Assembly (NCBI RefSeq): GCF_025566985.1
Contig: NZ_JAOQJD010000011.1
Coordinates: forward strand, 1-64,000
Direction of reading: 5' to 3'
From: Aedoeadaptatus acetigenes
GTDB lineage: Bacteria; Bacillota; Clostridia; Tissierellales; Peptoniphilaceae
Length of the DNA stretch: 64,000 bases
The notes under the pieces are model-generated. The model was given only the letters and a program-made list of their open reading frames with translations, had not been told where the DNA came from and made no database searches. The stretch's first letter is position 1. Each line of letters opens with the position of its first letter. This document shows, piece by piece, positions 8,934 to 16,359 of the stretch. A program made the position numbers and the translations under genes.

Positions 8934-8959
8934 AGGTCGCCAATAGGCGGTCTTTTTTT
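8934..8959 (+). terminator. Terminator of tRNA-Thr
   Basis: AGGTCGCC-AATA-GGCGGTCT stem (two G-T pairs) followed by seven T. Confidence 0.8.
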
Positions 8960-8976
8960 ATGCCCTTTTTCGGGCA

Positions 8977-9007
8977 ACAAAAAACTGCGGCGTCCTTGAC
9001 CGCAGTT
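8977..9007 (-). terminator. Stem-loop at the 3' edge of IS copy A
   Basis: AACTGCGG-9-base loop-CCGCAGTT, with a T-run on the - strand. The stem base coincides with the IS terminus. It ends transposase transcription on the - strand. In the + sense it is a terminator stem whose T-tract position is taken by the IS. Confidence 0.75.
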
Positions 9008-10564
9008 CAGACTGCAGACAAACTCCGAACAAAACTCGGGGTTTGTCTCTTTTTTATGTATTTTCTCCATAAATCAGCAAAAGAAGGGCCGTCGCCTCCT
9101 CCGTCCCGATCTCTTCGATCCATCATTAGTGCCAGTTTTTTCATGTTCATGCATGCAAAGGTCAGCACCGCTTTCAGGTCCATTTTCTTTCGTCCACGCT
9201 GGTTGGTGTAGCGAAGGCCATGGTATTCTTTGGCGCTGCCGAATTGCCGTTCGATGGTTTCTTTGCGTTGTTTGTATTCTGCTTTTCCTTGGGTGGTGTA
9301 GCGGTAGTCTTCCGCGACGTCCAGGGCGTCTTGCCAGAGGTGGCGAGTAACGGTTTTTTGATGGTTTTTGCTGGCGGTGCAACGGTGAAGGGTAGGACAG
9401 TTTTTGCAGATTTTTGGATTGCTTTTGTATTCGCGGTATCCTTCACGTGTCGTGGTGCTGTAGGGGAGGATGTTTTCTTCCGGGCAGAGGTAACAGTCGT
9501 AGTAGGCGTCGTAGACGAAGTCGCGTTTGTAGTAGGGGTCGTCGAGGGCCGGTTTGTGTTTGGGCCGGGTGTAGGGGAAGACGGGCAGGATGTCTTTTTC
9601 AAGGAGGGTTTTGGCGATGGCCGGGGTTTTGTAGCCGGCGTCCATGACGAGTTTTTCCGGTTTTAAAGCTTGGAGTTTGGGGAGGAAGTCGAAGAAGGTG
9701 CTGCTGTCGTGGCGGTTGCCGGGAAAGCTTTGACAGGCGAGGATCCAACCGTGTGCGTCGCAGGCGGTTTGGATGGTGTAGGCAAAGACTTCTTTGTGCT
9801 CGCCTTTGTGAAAGAGGCCGCTTTCGGGATCGGTGGTGGATTGGGTGATGGTGGTGGTATCGNNNNNNNNNNNNNNNNNNNNNNNNNNNNNNNNNNNNNN
9901 NNNNNNNNNNNNNNNNNNNNNNNNNNNNNGGATCGGTGGTGGATTGGGTGATGGTGGTGGTATCGGTGGGCGGATTTTTCGGTGGTTTGAGGTCGTCTTT
10001 TCCGTGTGCGTTTCGATCGTCGGCAATTTCTTTTTCAAGCTGTTGTTGGTAGCTTCGCACGTGTTTTTTCACCACGGCTTTTTTGTTTTTGTGGCGATTG
10101 GCATGGGCTTTGACGTGGGTGGCATCGACGAATTGGAGGCGTGTGTCGACGAAGCCTTGATCCATCGCTTGTTGAAGGATGTTGGTAAAGATGGACTCGA
10201 ATAGGTCGGTGTCTTGAAAACGCCGACGGTAGTTTTGCCCAAAGGTGGTGAAGTGGGGGATTTTATCGTAGAAGTCGAGTCCCAAGAACCAACGATAGGC
10301 CAGGTTGACTTCGACTTCTTTGATGGTTTGGCGCATGCTGCGAATGCCATAAAGGTGTTGAAGGAAGACGAGTTTAATGAGAACCACGGGGTCGATGCTG
10401 GGCCTGCCGTTGTCTGGGCAGTAAAGGTCTTCAACAAGATCATAGATGAAGTCGAAGTCCACGTAACGATCGATTTTCCACAAAAGATGATCTGCCGGCA
10501 CGAGTTGATCCAGAGCGATCATTTGAATTTGTTCTACTTTTTTCTTGTCTTCTTTGTACAGCAT
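9007..10564 (-). CDS. IS1182-family transposase (copy A, interrupted by an assembly gap)
   Basis: DDE transposase with an N-terminal DUF772-type domain. Catalytic residues can be placed as Asp in FVDATHVKAH, Asp in LVMDAGYKTP and Glu in ETIERQFGSAKEY. A cysteine-containing insert (CYLCPEE, CKNCPTLHRC) precedes the last catalytic block. As written, the frame is broken by 67 Ns. Removing the Ns and one 36-base duplicate leaves 1455 bases, exactly 485 codons including stop, so the gene is probably intact. The ribosome-binding site AGGAGG precedes ATG 10564. The stop codon is the last three bases of the IS. Confidence 0.9.
9827..9965. repeat. 36-base direct duplication on both sides of the gap
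   Basis: Positions 9827-9862 and 9930-9965 are identical 36-mers (GGATCGGTGG...GGTGGTATCG). The intact sister copy has this segment only once (12865-12900). This is what two unmerged contig ends inside a multicopy IS look like. Confidence 0.9.
9863..9929. other. Assembly gap (67 N)
   Basis: A run of N inside the copy A transposase. Comparison with copy B shows no sequence is expected here. Confidence 0.98.
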
Positions 10565-10625
10565 AGCAACCTCCTGTTGTTTCTATTTTACTATAGATGA
10601 GTGGCTTAAAGCGGTTTTAAGACAC

Positions 10626-10663
10626 AAAAAGGGAGGGTGAATCGGGTGATTCTCCCTCCCTTT
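10626..10663 (-). terminator. Hairpin in the 5' leader of IS copy A
   Basis: Fifteen-base-pair stem with one mismatch (AAAGGGAGGG... / ...CCCTCCCTTT), followed by TTTTT in the transposase sense. It lies between the element edge and the transposase start, so it would stop outside transcription from entering. The same hairpin is in copy B. Confidence 0.7.
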
Positions 10664-10676
10664 GTCATCACTCTGA

Positions 10677-10699
10677 AACGGCGCGAGGCCGTTTTTTTA
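10677..10699 (+). terminator. Stem-loop between IS copy A and the ISL3-like element
   Basis: AACGGC-GCGAG-GCCGTT followed by T residues. The stem starts at the first base after the copy A terminus, and its T-tract is the insertion point of the ISL3-like element. Confidence 0.75.
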
Positions 10700-10708
10700 G
10701 GCTCTATA

Positions 10709-10746
10709 ATATCCATTGGGGAGTAAGCTCCTCAATGGATATTTTT
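10709..10746 (+). terminator. Terminator-like hairpin at the left end of the ISL3-like element
   Basis: A 15-bp stem (A10709-G10723 with C10728-T10742, one G-T pair), loop TAAG, followed by T residues. It lies upstream of the transposase start and would block read-through into it. Confidence 0.75.
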
Positions 10747-10821
10747 GTGCAAAAAGATAGCACTTGTTTTCCCTATCGCCTAAAATTAAATCACCACAAA
10801 ATAATAAAGGGGGTCAAACAA

Positions 10822-12009
10822 GTGCAAAACAATATTACCACATTACTTTTAGGAATCCAAGACGTCGAGGTTACCGCTGTTTTAGAAGAAAGACGGCTCA
10901 TTACCATTGACTGCAAACCCGTTTATGATCGGGTTTGTCCTCACTGTGGCTCGACCCACGCTTGGGTCCACGATCACCGGGAGCAAGTGCTTCGGGACGC
11001 ACCGATGCGCCGAAAGCACGTGCTTCTGCGGGTTAAGAAGACACGGTATGATTGCAAGGATTGCGGGGCGCGCTTTGAGGCACCTCTTTCCTTTGCCGCC
11101 AAGGGCAAGCAGATGACAAAGCGTTTAATTGCTTATGTGGTGGATGCTTTTCGGGATATTCGTTCTGTGTCGGAGTTGGCGCGGGAAGTGGGCATTTCAA
11201 CGACGAGTATTTTCCGTATCGTGGCTTGTCTGTTTGTGCCCCGTCAACGGCTGCCTCGCGTCTTTTGCATCGACGAATTTAAGGGCGATAGTGGCGGAAG
11301 CAAGTACCAGACCACCTTGGCCGATGGAGAGGCCCATCGAATCATCGATATCCTTCCGACGCGCTACGGCAAGGATTTAGCCGCTTATTTCTCTTCCATT
11401 GATCGAGCGGAACGACGTGGCGTCGAAATCTTTGTCAGCGATATGTGCGGCACCTTTAAAGGCGTGAAAGAGGCTTTCTTTCCACAAAGTACCCATGTCA
11501 TCGACCGCTACCATTTCATCCGTCAAGTCCATTGGGCCTTGGAAAATGTGCGGAAGCAGGAACAGAAACGGATGACGGCGACGGAAAGAAAATGGTTTAA
11601 ACGAAGCCGCAGTCTACTGAAAAAGCCGGCTAAAGACCTTACAGAGGCGGAAAAAGGTCTCGTCGCCACCATGCTCGAAAAGAGCGACGCCATTCGAACC
11701 GCCTACATCTTAAAAGAAGGCTTTTACACCTACGTCCTTTCTCAGAACGACAAAGAAACCGCCGCCACCGCTCTTTCAAAGTGGATGGAAGAGGCAAAGA
11801 AAGGCGGGCTAAAGGAGTGGCGCTACTGCTTGCGCGCCTACAAAAACTGGTTCGATGAGATTACCAACAGCTTTGATTACCCGTGGAGTAACGGCTACGT
11901 GGAAGGAACGCACAACAAGATCAAGACCGTGAAGCGCGTCGCTTTTGGGATGCGTAACTTTCATCATTTCCGAACAAAACTGCTTTTCGTCTGTTCAAAA
12001 GACCGGTGA
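10822..12009 (+). CDS. ISL3-family transposase
   Basis: The 395-residue product has the N-terminal zinc-binding region (CPHCGS, then CKDCGA) and helix-turn-helix (LAREVGISTTSIFRIV) of ISL3 transposases. DDE residues are Asp in CIDEFKG, Asp in VSDMCGTFKG and Glu in NGYVEGTHNKIK. The reading frame is open 29 codons further upstream (ATG 10735), but that part lies in the terminal hairpin. GTG 10822 has AAAGGGGG seven bases upstream and gives the family N-terminus. No internal stop, so the gene looks functional. Confidence 0.92.
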   Translation: MQNNITTLLLGIQDVEVTAVLEERRLITIDCKPVYDRVCPHCGSTHAWVHDHREQVLRDAPMRRKHVLLRVKKTRYDCKDCGARFEAPLSFAAKGKQMTKRLIAYVVDAFRDIRSVSELAREVGISTTSIFRIVACLFVPRQRLPRVFCIDEFKGDSGGSKYQTTLADGEAHRIIDILPTRYGKDLAAYFSSIDRAERRGVEIFVSDMCGTFKGVKEAFFPQSTHVIDRYHFIRQVHWALENVRKQEQKRMTATERKWFKRSRSLLKKPAKDLTEAEKGLVATMLEKSDAIRTAYILKEGFYTYVLSQNDKETAATALSKWMEEAKKGGLKEWRYCLRAYKNWFDEITNSFDYPWSNGYVEGTHNKIKTVKRVAFGMRNFHHFRTKLLFVCSKDR

Positions 12010-13499
12010 TGAATGGCTTTTAGGAAAACAAAAAGGAGCCTAGTTTTCACTAGACTCCCCAATGGTTGACATAGAACCTTTTTTATGTTGTCAATCCATT
12101 TTCTCCATAAATCAGTAAAAGAAGGGCCGTCGCCTCCTCCGTCCCGCTCTCTTCGATCCATCATCAGTGCCAGTTTTTTCATGTTCATGCATGCAAAGGT
12201 CAGCACCGCTTTTAGATCCATTTTCTTTCGTCCACGCTGGTTGGTGTAACGTAGGCCATGGTATTCTTTCGCGCTGCCGAATTGCCGTTCGATGGTTTCT
12301 TTGCGTTGTTTGTATTCTGCTTTTCCTTGGGTGGTGTAGCGGTAGTCTTCCGCGACGTCCAGGGCGTCTTGCCAGAGGTGGCGAGTAACGGTTTTTTGAT
12401 GGTTTTTGCTGGCGGTGCAACGGTGAAGGGTAGGACAGTTTTTGCAGATTTTTGGATTGCTTTTGTATTCGCGGTAGCCTTCACGTGTCGTGGTGCTGTA
12501 GGAGAGGATGGTTTCTTCCGGGCAGAGGTAACAGTCGTAGTAGGCGTCGTAGACGAAGTCGCGCTTGTAGTAGGGGTCGTCGAGGGCCGGTTTGTGTTTG
12601 GGCCGGGTGTAGGGGAAGACGGGCAGGATGTCTTTTTCAAGGAGGGTTTTGGCGATGGCCGGGGTTTTGTAGCCGGCGTCCATGACGAGTTTTTCTGGTT
12701 TTAAAGTTTGGAGTTTGGGAAGGAAGTCGAAGAAGGTGCTGCTGTCGTGGCGGTTGCCGGGAAAGCTTTGGCAGGCGAGGATCCATCCGTGCGCGTCGCA
12801 GGCGGTTTGGATGGTGTAGGCAAAGACTTCTTTGTGCTCGCCTTTGTGAAAGAGGCCGCTTTCGGGATCGGTGGTGGATTGGGTGACGGTGGTGGTATCG
12901 GTGGGCGGATTTTTCGGTGGTTTGAGGTCGTCTTTTCCGTGTGCGTTTCGATCGTCGGCAATTTCTTTTTCAAGCTGTTGTTGGTAGCTTCGCACGTGTT
13001 TTTTCACCACGGCTTTTTTGTTTTTGTGGCGATTGGCATGGGCTTTGACGTGGGTGGCATCGACGAATTGGAGGCGTGTGTCGACGAAGCCTTGGTCCAT
13101 CGCTTGTTGAAGGATGTTGGTAAAGATGGACTCGAATAGGTCGGTGTCTTGAAAACGCCGACGGTAGTTTTGCCCAAAGGTGGTGAAGTGGGGGATTTTA
13201 TCGTAGAAGTCGAGTCCCAAGAACCAACGATAGGCCAGGTTGACTTCGACTTCTTTGATGGTTTGGCGCATGCTGCGAATGCCATAAAGGTGTTGAAGGA
13301 AGACGAGTTTAATGAGAACCACGGGGTCGATGCTGGGTCGGCCGTTGTCTGGGCAGTAAAGGTCTTCCACCAGGTCATAGATGAAGTCGAAGTCCACGTA
13401 ACGGTCAATTTTTCGCAAAAGATGATCTGCCGGCACGAGTTGATCCAGAGCAATCATTTGAATTTGTTCTACTTTTTTCTTGTCTTCTTTGTGCAGCAT
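11964..13499 (-). CDS. IS1182-family transposase (copy B, C-terminus replaced by ISL3 sequence)
   Basis: About the first 473 residues are nearly identical to copy A and keep the DDE residues (FVDATHV, LVMDAGYKTP, ETIERQFG). After DLWRKWIDNIKK the frame crosses into the right end of the ISL3-like element and reads about 38 foreign residues on its antisense strand before stopping at 11964. The native end (RQTPSFVRSLSAV in copy A) is lost. It overlaps the ISL3 transposase gene tail-to-tail by 46 bases. The catalytic core is complete, but the element has lost one inverted repeat. Confidence 0.85.
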   Translation of the reverse strand: MLHKEDKKKVEQIQMIALDQLVPADHLLRKIDRYVDFDFIYDLVEDLYCPDNGRPSIDPVVLIKLVFLQHLYGIRSMRQTIKEVEVNLAYRWFLGLDFYDKIPHFTTFGQNYRRRFQDTDLFESIFTNILQQAMDQGFVDTRLQFVDATHVKAHANRHKNKKAVVKKHVRSYQQQLEKEIADDRNAHGKDDLKPPKNPPTDTTTVTQSTTDPESGLFHKGEHKEVFAYTIQTACDAHGWILACQSFPGNRHDSSTFFDFLPKLQTLKPEKLVMDAGYKTPAIAKTLLEKDILPVFPYTRPKHKPALDDPYYKRDFVYDAYYDCYLCPEETILSYSTTTREGYREYKSNPKICKNCPTLHRCTASKNHQKTVTRHLWQDALDVAEDYRYTTQGKAEYKQRKETIERQFGSAKEYHGLRYTNQRGRKKMDLKAVLTFACMNMKKLALMMDRRERDGGGDGPSFTDLWRKWIDNIKKVLCQPLGSLVKTRLLFVFLKAIHHRSFEQTKSSFVRK

Positions 13500-13610
13500 A
13501 GCAACCTCCTTTTTTCTCTATTTTACTATAATTGAGGCGAATGCTGTTTGATGACACAAAAAAAGGAAGGGTGAATCGGATGATTCTCCCTCCCTTTGTC
13601 ATCACTCTGA
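12079..13610 (-). mobile_element. IS1182-like insertion sequence, copy B, truncated at the transposase 3' end
   Basis: The 5' inverted repeat (TCAGAGTGATGACAAA reading inward from 13610) and leader hairpin (about 13558-13598) match copy A. The 3' part, including the last ~40 bases and inverted repeat, is missing at the junction with the ISL3-like element at 12078/12079. It could be moved in trans only with difficulty. Confidence 0.88.
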
Positions 13611-13636
13611 ATCCATGCTGCAAGGCATGGATTTTT
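13611..13636 (+). terminator. Stem-loop at the 5' edge of IS copy B
   Basis: ATCCATGC-TGCAAG-GCATGGAT, a perfect 8-bp stem followed by T residues, starting directly after the IS terminus. In the - sense it would be the terminator of the exporter gene ending at 13662, with the IS occupying the T-tract position. Confidence 0.75.
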
Positions 13637-13661
13637 GCGTTTACGGGATAAATTCGAGAGA

Positions 13662-14141
13662 TTAATACTTGTGAAACATCGGCTTGGTATTGTGTACGGA
13701 ACGTTTTTTGAAGGCTCTTAAGGAGCGGGAAAACAAACTGGATGCGGCAATGCCCAAGGAAAGAGCCACGGCGATGGAAAAAGTATTGACGCCTTCCCGG
13801 ACGAAGGATTCCATATTGTCCTGAATCAAATAGCTCATGGTGTAGTACATGCCGCCGCCGGGCACGAGGGTAATTAATTGAGGCAGAACGAAAATCGTCG
13901 CGGGCATTTTGTAGTGTCGGGATAAAAATTCACCCAAGGTACCCATAATCAACGCGGCGATAAAGGCGCCGAAGGCGGCACTGCCGTTAAAATCCAAAAT
14001 TTTCAAATAGACGAAATAGGCGAAACCGCTGCTTAAGGCGGCGGGAATCAGGGATCGCTTCGGTGCTTCCACCGGAATGGCGTAGCCGATCGTCGATCCG
14101 ACAGAGGCGATAAACATAAGGATTAACTTTGAAATTGCCAT
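13662..14141 (-). CDS. Threonine/serine exporter, ThrE C-terminal half (ThrE_2/DUF3815)
   Basis: A 159-residue membrane protein with about four to five hydrophobic helices (ILMFIASVGSTIGYAIPV, FGAFIAALIMGTLGEF, ATIFVLPQLITLVPGGGMYY). The LVPGGGMYY motif marks the small subunit of split ThrE-type exporters. It begins two bases after the large-subunit stop, so the two are probably made together and form one transporter. Substrate (Thr, Ser or other) is not shown by the sequence. Confidence 0.85.
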   Translation of the reverse strand: MAISKLILMFIASVGSTIGYAIPVEAPKRSLIPAALSSGFAYFVYLKILDFNGSAAFGAFIAALIMGTLGEFLSRHYKMPATIFVLPQLITLVPGGGMYYTMSYLIQDNMESFVREGVNTFSIAVALSLGIAASSLFSRSLRAFKKRSVHNTKPMFHKY

Positions 14142-14142
14142 A

Positions 14143-14931
14143 TCAGCCTCCTATAATTTTCTGTACATTTAAGATAAGTCCTACGCCGAGGGCGATGGCG
14201 AGGGCGACAAAGATTCCCTTTGTGATCCCGATCATGCCGGAGAGGAAGTCCCCGCTGATGATATCCCGTAGTGAATTGGTAATCTGCATCCCTGGCACCA
14301 AGGGCATAATGGATCCGATAATAATCATGTCCATGTGTAGCCGATCCGTTGCGGATGCGCCGATAAGGGCGAGTATGGAAACCACCATGGTCCCGATAAA
14401 GCTTTCGGTAAAGAAAGAAATGGAGTAGCGGGAGGTGAAGCGCATGCAAAAGCTTAAAATCGCTCCGACGAAAAAAGTGTAGCCGAAGTCGATCCAATCG
14501 CCTCCGAACATAATGGCAAAAGACGCACTGCATAGGCCGGTAAAGAACATGGCCATAGGAATGGGACACTTTTCTAATGTAGAGATCGATAAGAGCTCTT
14601 TTTTCGCATCTTCCAGAGAAAATTCTCCGGCGACGAATCGCCTGGAAAAAGAATTCAGGGCATCGATACGAGACAGGTGGACACCTTGAGATTCGATGTC
14701 TTTAAACATGGTAATGGTTTCGCCCGTGTATTGTGCAGAGACAAAAATGGCTGAACTCAGGCCGAAAACCTCCACCTCGCGAATTTCTTCCACGCCGGCA
14801 CACATACGCTCTATGGTATCCTCGGCGCGGTAGATTTCCGCACCGTTTTTTATAAGCATTTGGCCCGTAATCATGGCCAGATTAATAACATTTTTAGCTT
14901 CATTTAAATCATTAACGTGAAGTTTTTCCAT
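14143..14931 (-). CDS. Threonine/serine exporter, ThrE N-terminal half (DUF1212)
   Basis: The 262-residue product begins with a soluble domain of about 110 residues (LINLAMITGQMLIKNGAEIYRAE-like region is the family's cytoplasmic domain), followed by five hydrophobic segments with the signature SIMPLVPGMQITNSLRD. Start chosen at ATG 14931, five bases after AGGTGATA; a GTG three codons earlier lies inside that ribosome-binding site. Its 5' end overlaps the GIY-YIG gene by 20 bases. Splitting ThrE into two proteins is common in Bacillota. Confidence 0.85.
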   Translation of the reverse strand: MEKLHVNDLNEAKNVINLAMITGQMLIKNGAEIYRAEDTIERMCAGVEEIREVEVFGLSSAIFVSAQYTGETITMFKDIESQGVHLSRIDALNSFSRRFVAGEFSLEDAKKELLSISTLEKCPIPMAMFFTGLCSASFAIMFGGDWIDFGYTFFVGAILSFCMRFTSRYSISFFTESFIGTMVVSILALIGASATDRLHMDMIIIGSIMPLVPGMQITNSLRDIISGDFLSGMIGITKGIFVALAIALGVGLILNVQKIIGG

Positions 14932-15196
14932 GCTTATCACCTGCTTTCATTATTAATTCCAATTTATCTTTGCGGCGCAACTTTTTAATGGCAGCCTCCC
15001 GGCGTAGCCCCCAAGACTTGTCCGCACCTTCTTCCACATACACGAGATCGACGGGCAGGCGGGCGCGGGTGTACTTGGCGCCGACTCCCCGGTTGTGTTC
15101 CTCGAGGCGCCTGGCCGGATCCGTGGTGTAGCCCGTGTATAGGGTGTCGTCTGCACAGCGAAGGATGTAGACGTAGTGTTTTTTCAATTTTTCCAT
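14912..15196 (-). CDS. GIY-YIG domain protein (UPF0213/YazA-like)
   Basis: A 94-residue single-domain protein. The GIY-YIG core is visible as YVYILRC...DTLYTGYTTD, with the following Arg (RRLEEHN) and Glu in LRREAAIKKL. The family resembles the nuclease domain of UvrC and SLX1, but the cellular role of the YazA group is unknown. ATG 15196 lies inside the 3' end of recX (13-base overlap). A longer in-frame start upstream would sit wholly within recX and is rejected. Confidence 0.85.
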   Translation of the reverse strand: MEKLKKHYVYILRCADDTLYTGYTTDPARRLEEHNRGVGAKYTRARLPVDLVYVEEGADKSWGLRREAAIKKLRRKDKLELIMKAGDKHGKTSR

Positions 15197-15786
15197 TGGC
15201 TCAATACGTCTTTCACGGCGTCGTAGTGAAAGCCGCGGGAGAGAAGAAAGCGCACGATCTTTTCCCACGACTTATTTAATTCGCCGCCGCGAAGGTATTT
15301 CTTTTCCACAATGGATTGAATCAACTCTTTTTCCGAATCCGTCGTGTATTCCTCCAGCCCACGGGCGATGCATTCGTCGTCGATCCCTTTTCTGCGCAGG
15401 GCGTAGGCGATTTTCACCGGGCCGTAGCCGTTAATGTTGCGCTTGTCCCGACTGAATAAGAGAGCGTAGGCCTCGTCATCTAAAAATCCGTATTCGCTTA
15501 AGTAAGCCACGACCTCGTCGATCACCTGTTCGCTCAATTTTGCGTCGATTAAAAGTTCGCGAATCTCCTGCTCCGTCTTTCGGTTCGTCAATTTCTTTAA
15601 AGCCAAGTCGATTCCCTCTTGCCGCGCGCTGTCGAAGGCAATGGCCGCCACGTCCTCTTCATCCAGGTCTTTTCCCTTATATAAATTGTGGCGCACGAAC
15701 ACTGATTCTTTCAGCGCCAGGGTCTCCTCGTCGGAAAGGTAGATCAAATAGTGCTGGCCCTCTTTTTTTATCTTTAAAATCTTCAT
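15184..15786 (-). CDS. recX: Regulatory protein RecX
   Basis: Modulator that binds RecA filaments and limits recombinase activity. 200 residues of alpha-helical repeats with family motifs LLSRGFHYDAVKDVL, KRNINGYGPVKIAYALRRKGI and GFLDDEAYALLFSRD. ATG 15786 is preferred over the two upstream codons because GGCGG lies eight bases before it. It heads an operon recX-GIY-YIG-thrE. recA is far away at 44.7 kb. A sequence resembling a LexA box lies at its promoter. Confidence 0.88.
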   Translation of the reverse strand: MKILKIKKEGQHYLIYLSDEETLALKESVFVRHNLYKGKDLDEEDVAAIAFDSARQEGIDLALKKLTNRKTEQEIRELLIDAKLSEQVIDEVVAYLSEYGFLDDEAYALLFSRDKRNINGYGPVKIAYALRRKGIDDECIARGLEEYTTDSEKELIQSIVEKKYLRGGELNKSWEKIVRFLLSRGFHYDAVKDVLSQWKN

Positions 15787-15801
15787 AGGCATCACCGCCT
15801 T

Positions 15802-15818
15802 ATTTTAACATATATTTG
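15802..15818 (-). promoter_or_regulatory. recX promoter -10 with a weak LexA-box-like sequence
   Basis: On the - strand TGTTAAAAT is an extended -10 (15802-15810). On the + strand AACATATATTTGA (15807-15819) is identical to 13 bases of the stronger LexA-like box before ftsK, but the CG of CGAAC is replaced by TT. Confidence 0.35.
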
Positions 15819-15861
15819 AAATTTCTTCTCGATGATTCGGATCATTGAGGCGGCGGAAACG

Positions 15862-15890
15862 TTGAAAACGGACCGTTGCTGTGATAGTAT
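15862..15890 (+). promoter_or_regulatory. Promoter of the FHA-ftsW-pbp-isp-fba operon
   Basis: TTGAAA (15862-15867), 17-bp spacer, TAGTAT (15885-15890), 28 bases before the first start codon. Confidence 0.6.
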
Positions 15891-15917
15891 TTATGTAAAA
15901 TTGAGATGAGGTGCAGG

Positions 15918-16355
15918 ATGATTGCCATACTTTCACAGATATTTAAATACATCTTCATTCTAATCATATACCTGTTTATTTTTACGATCATTCGTATGAT
16001 TTATTTGGATATTCGATCCATGCAATCCATGGACATCGGCAAGGATGAAGCGTACTTAAAAGTAGTGAATCGACTGGATTCACTGAATTTTAAAATGCAA
16101 GAATACTACGTGCTCCGAGGCGCGACGAAATTAGGGCGAAGCAGTAAAAATGACATCGTCATTAAGGACAGTTTTGTTTCAAAAAATCATTTGATTATTG
16201 AAAAGGAAAACGGCCATTACTATATTCGCGACTTAAACAGCGCCAACGGCACGTTTTTAAATGGTCAAACCCTTTACGAGAAAACGGAATTGACAAATGG
16301 CGACCGCATCGGCGTGGGCTTTATTCAATTCCTGTTTGTCGATCAAAGTAGGTGA
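15918..16355 (+). CDS. Membrane-anchored FHA-domain protein
   Basis: 145 residues: one N-terminal transmembrane helix (IFKYIFILIIYLFIFTII), a short linker, and a C-terminal forkhead-associated domain with its phosphothreonine-binding residues (LGRSSKNDIVI, then SKNHLIIE and SANGTFLNG). FHA domains bind phosphothreonine peptides, usually made by Hanks-type kinases; no kinase lies in the window. ATG 15918 follows GAGGTG; an in-frame ATG at 15906 has no such site. It is directly upstream of ftsW/rodA and a PBP, so a role in controlling wall synthesis is likely but inferred. Confidence 0.85.
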   Translation: MIAILSQIFKYIFILIIYLFIFTIIRMIYLDIRSMQSMDIGKDEAYLKVVNRLDSLNFKMQEYYVLRGATKLGRSSKNDIVIKDSFVSKNHLIIEKENGHYYIRDLNSANGTFLNGQTLYEKTELTNGDRIGVGFIQFLFVDQSR

Positions 16356-16359
16356 TTTT

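Larger units (their letters stand above)
9007..10676 (-). mobile_element. IS1182-like insertion sequence, copy A (contains an assembly gap)
   Basis: Imperfect terminal inverted repeats: TCAGACTGCAGACAAA at the transposase 3' end (9007) and TCAGAGTGATGACAAA at the 5' end (reading inward from 10676). A single transposase gene fills the element. The gap at 9863-9929 is flanked by a 36-base duplicated segment. Removing the Ns and one copy gives an element of about 1567 bp. Both edges touch terminator-like hairpins. Confidence 0.9.
10700..12078 (+). mobile_element. ISL3-family insertion sequence
   Basis: Terminal inverted repeats of about 25 bp match at 20 positions: GGCTCTAT...CCATTGGGGAGT on the left and GGTTCTAT...CCATTGGGGAGT reading inward from 12078. 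TTTTTTA is present immediately outside both ends, compatible with a target duplication, although both flanks are T-tracts so this could be chance. It carries one transposase gene. It abuts the terminator beside copy A on the left and a truncated IS1182-like copy B on the right. Confidence 0.88.

Noticed and set aside
9827..9965. Short repeated blocks that could be read as a CRISPR or tandem repeat
   Set aside because: Only two identical blocks around Ns, within a transposase gene; explained by a contig overlap.
10735..10821. ATG 10735 as ISL3 transposase start
   Set aside because: The extra 29 codons start inside the terminal hairpin and lack a ribosome-binding site; GTG 10822 has AAAGGGGG at proper spacing.
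13662..15196. Riboswitch or T-box before the exporter genes
   Set aside because: The genes overlap or abut without any leader space, and the only upstream spacer (15787-15917) is a short divergent promoter region with no such structure.
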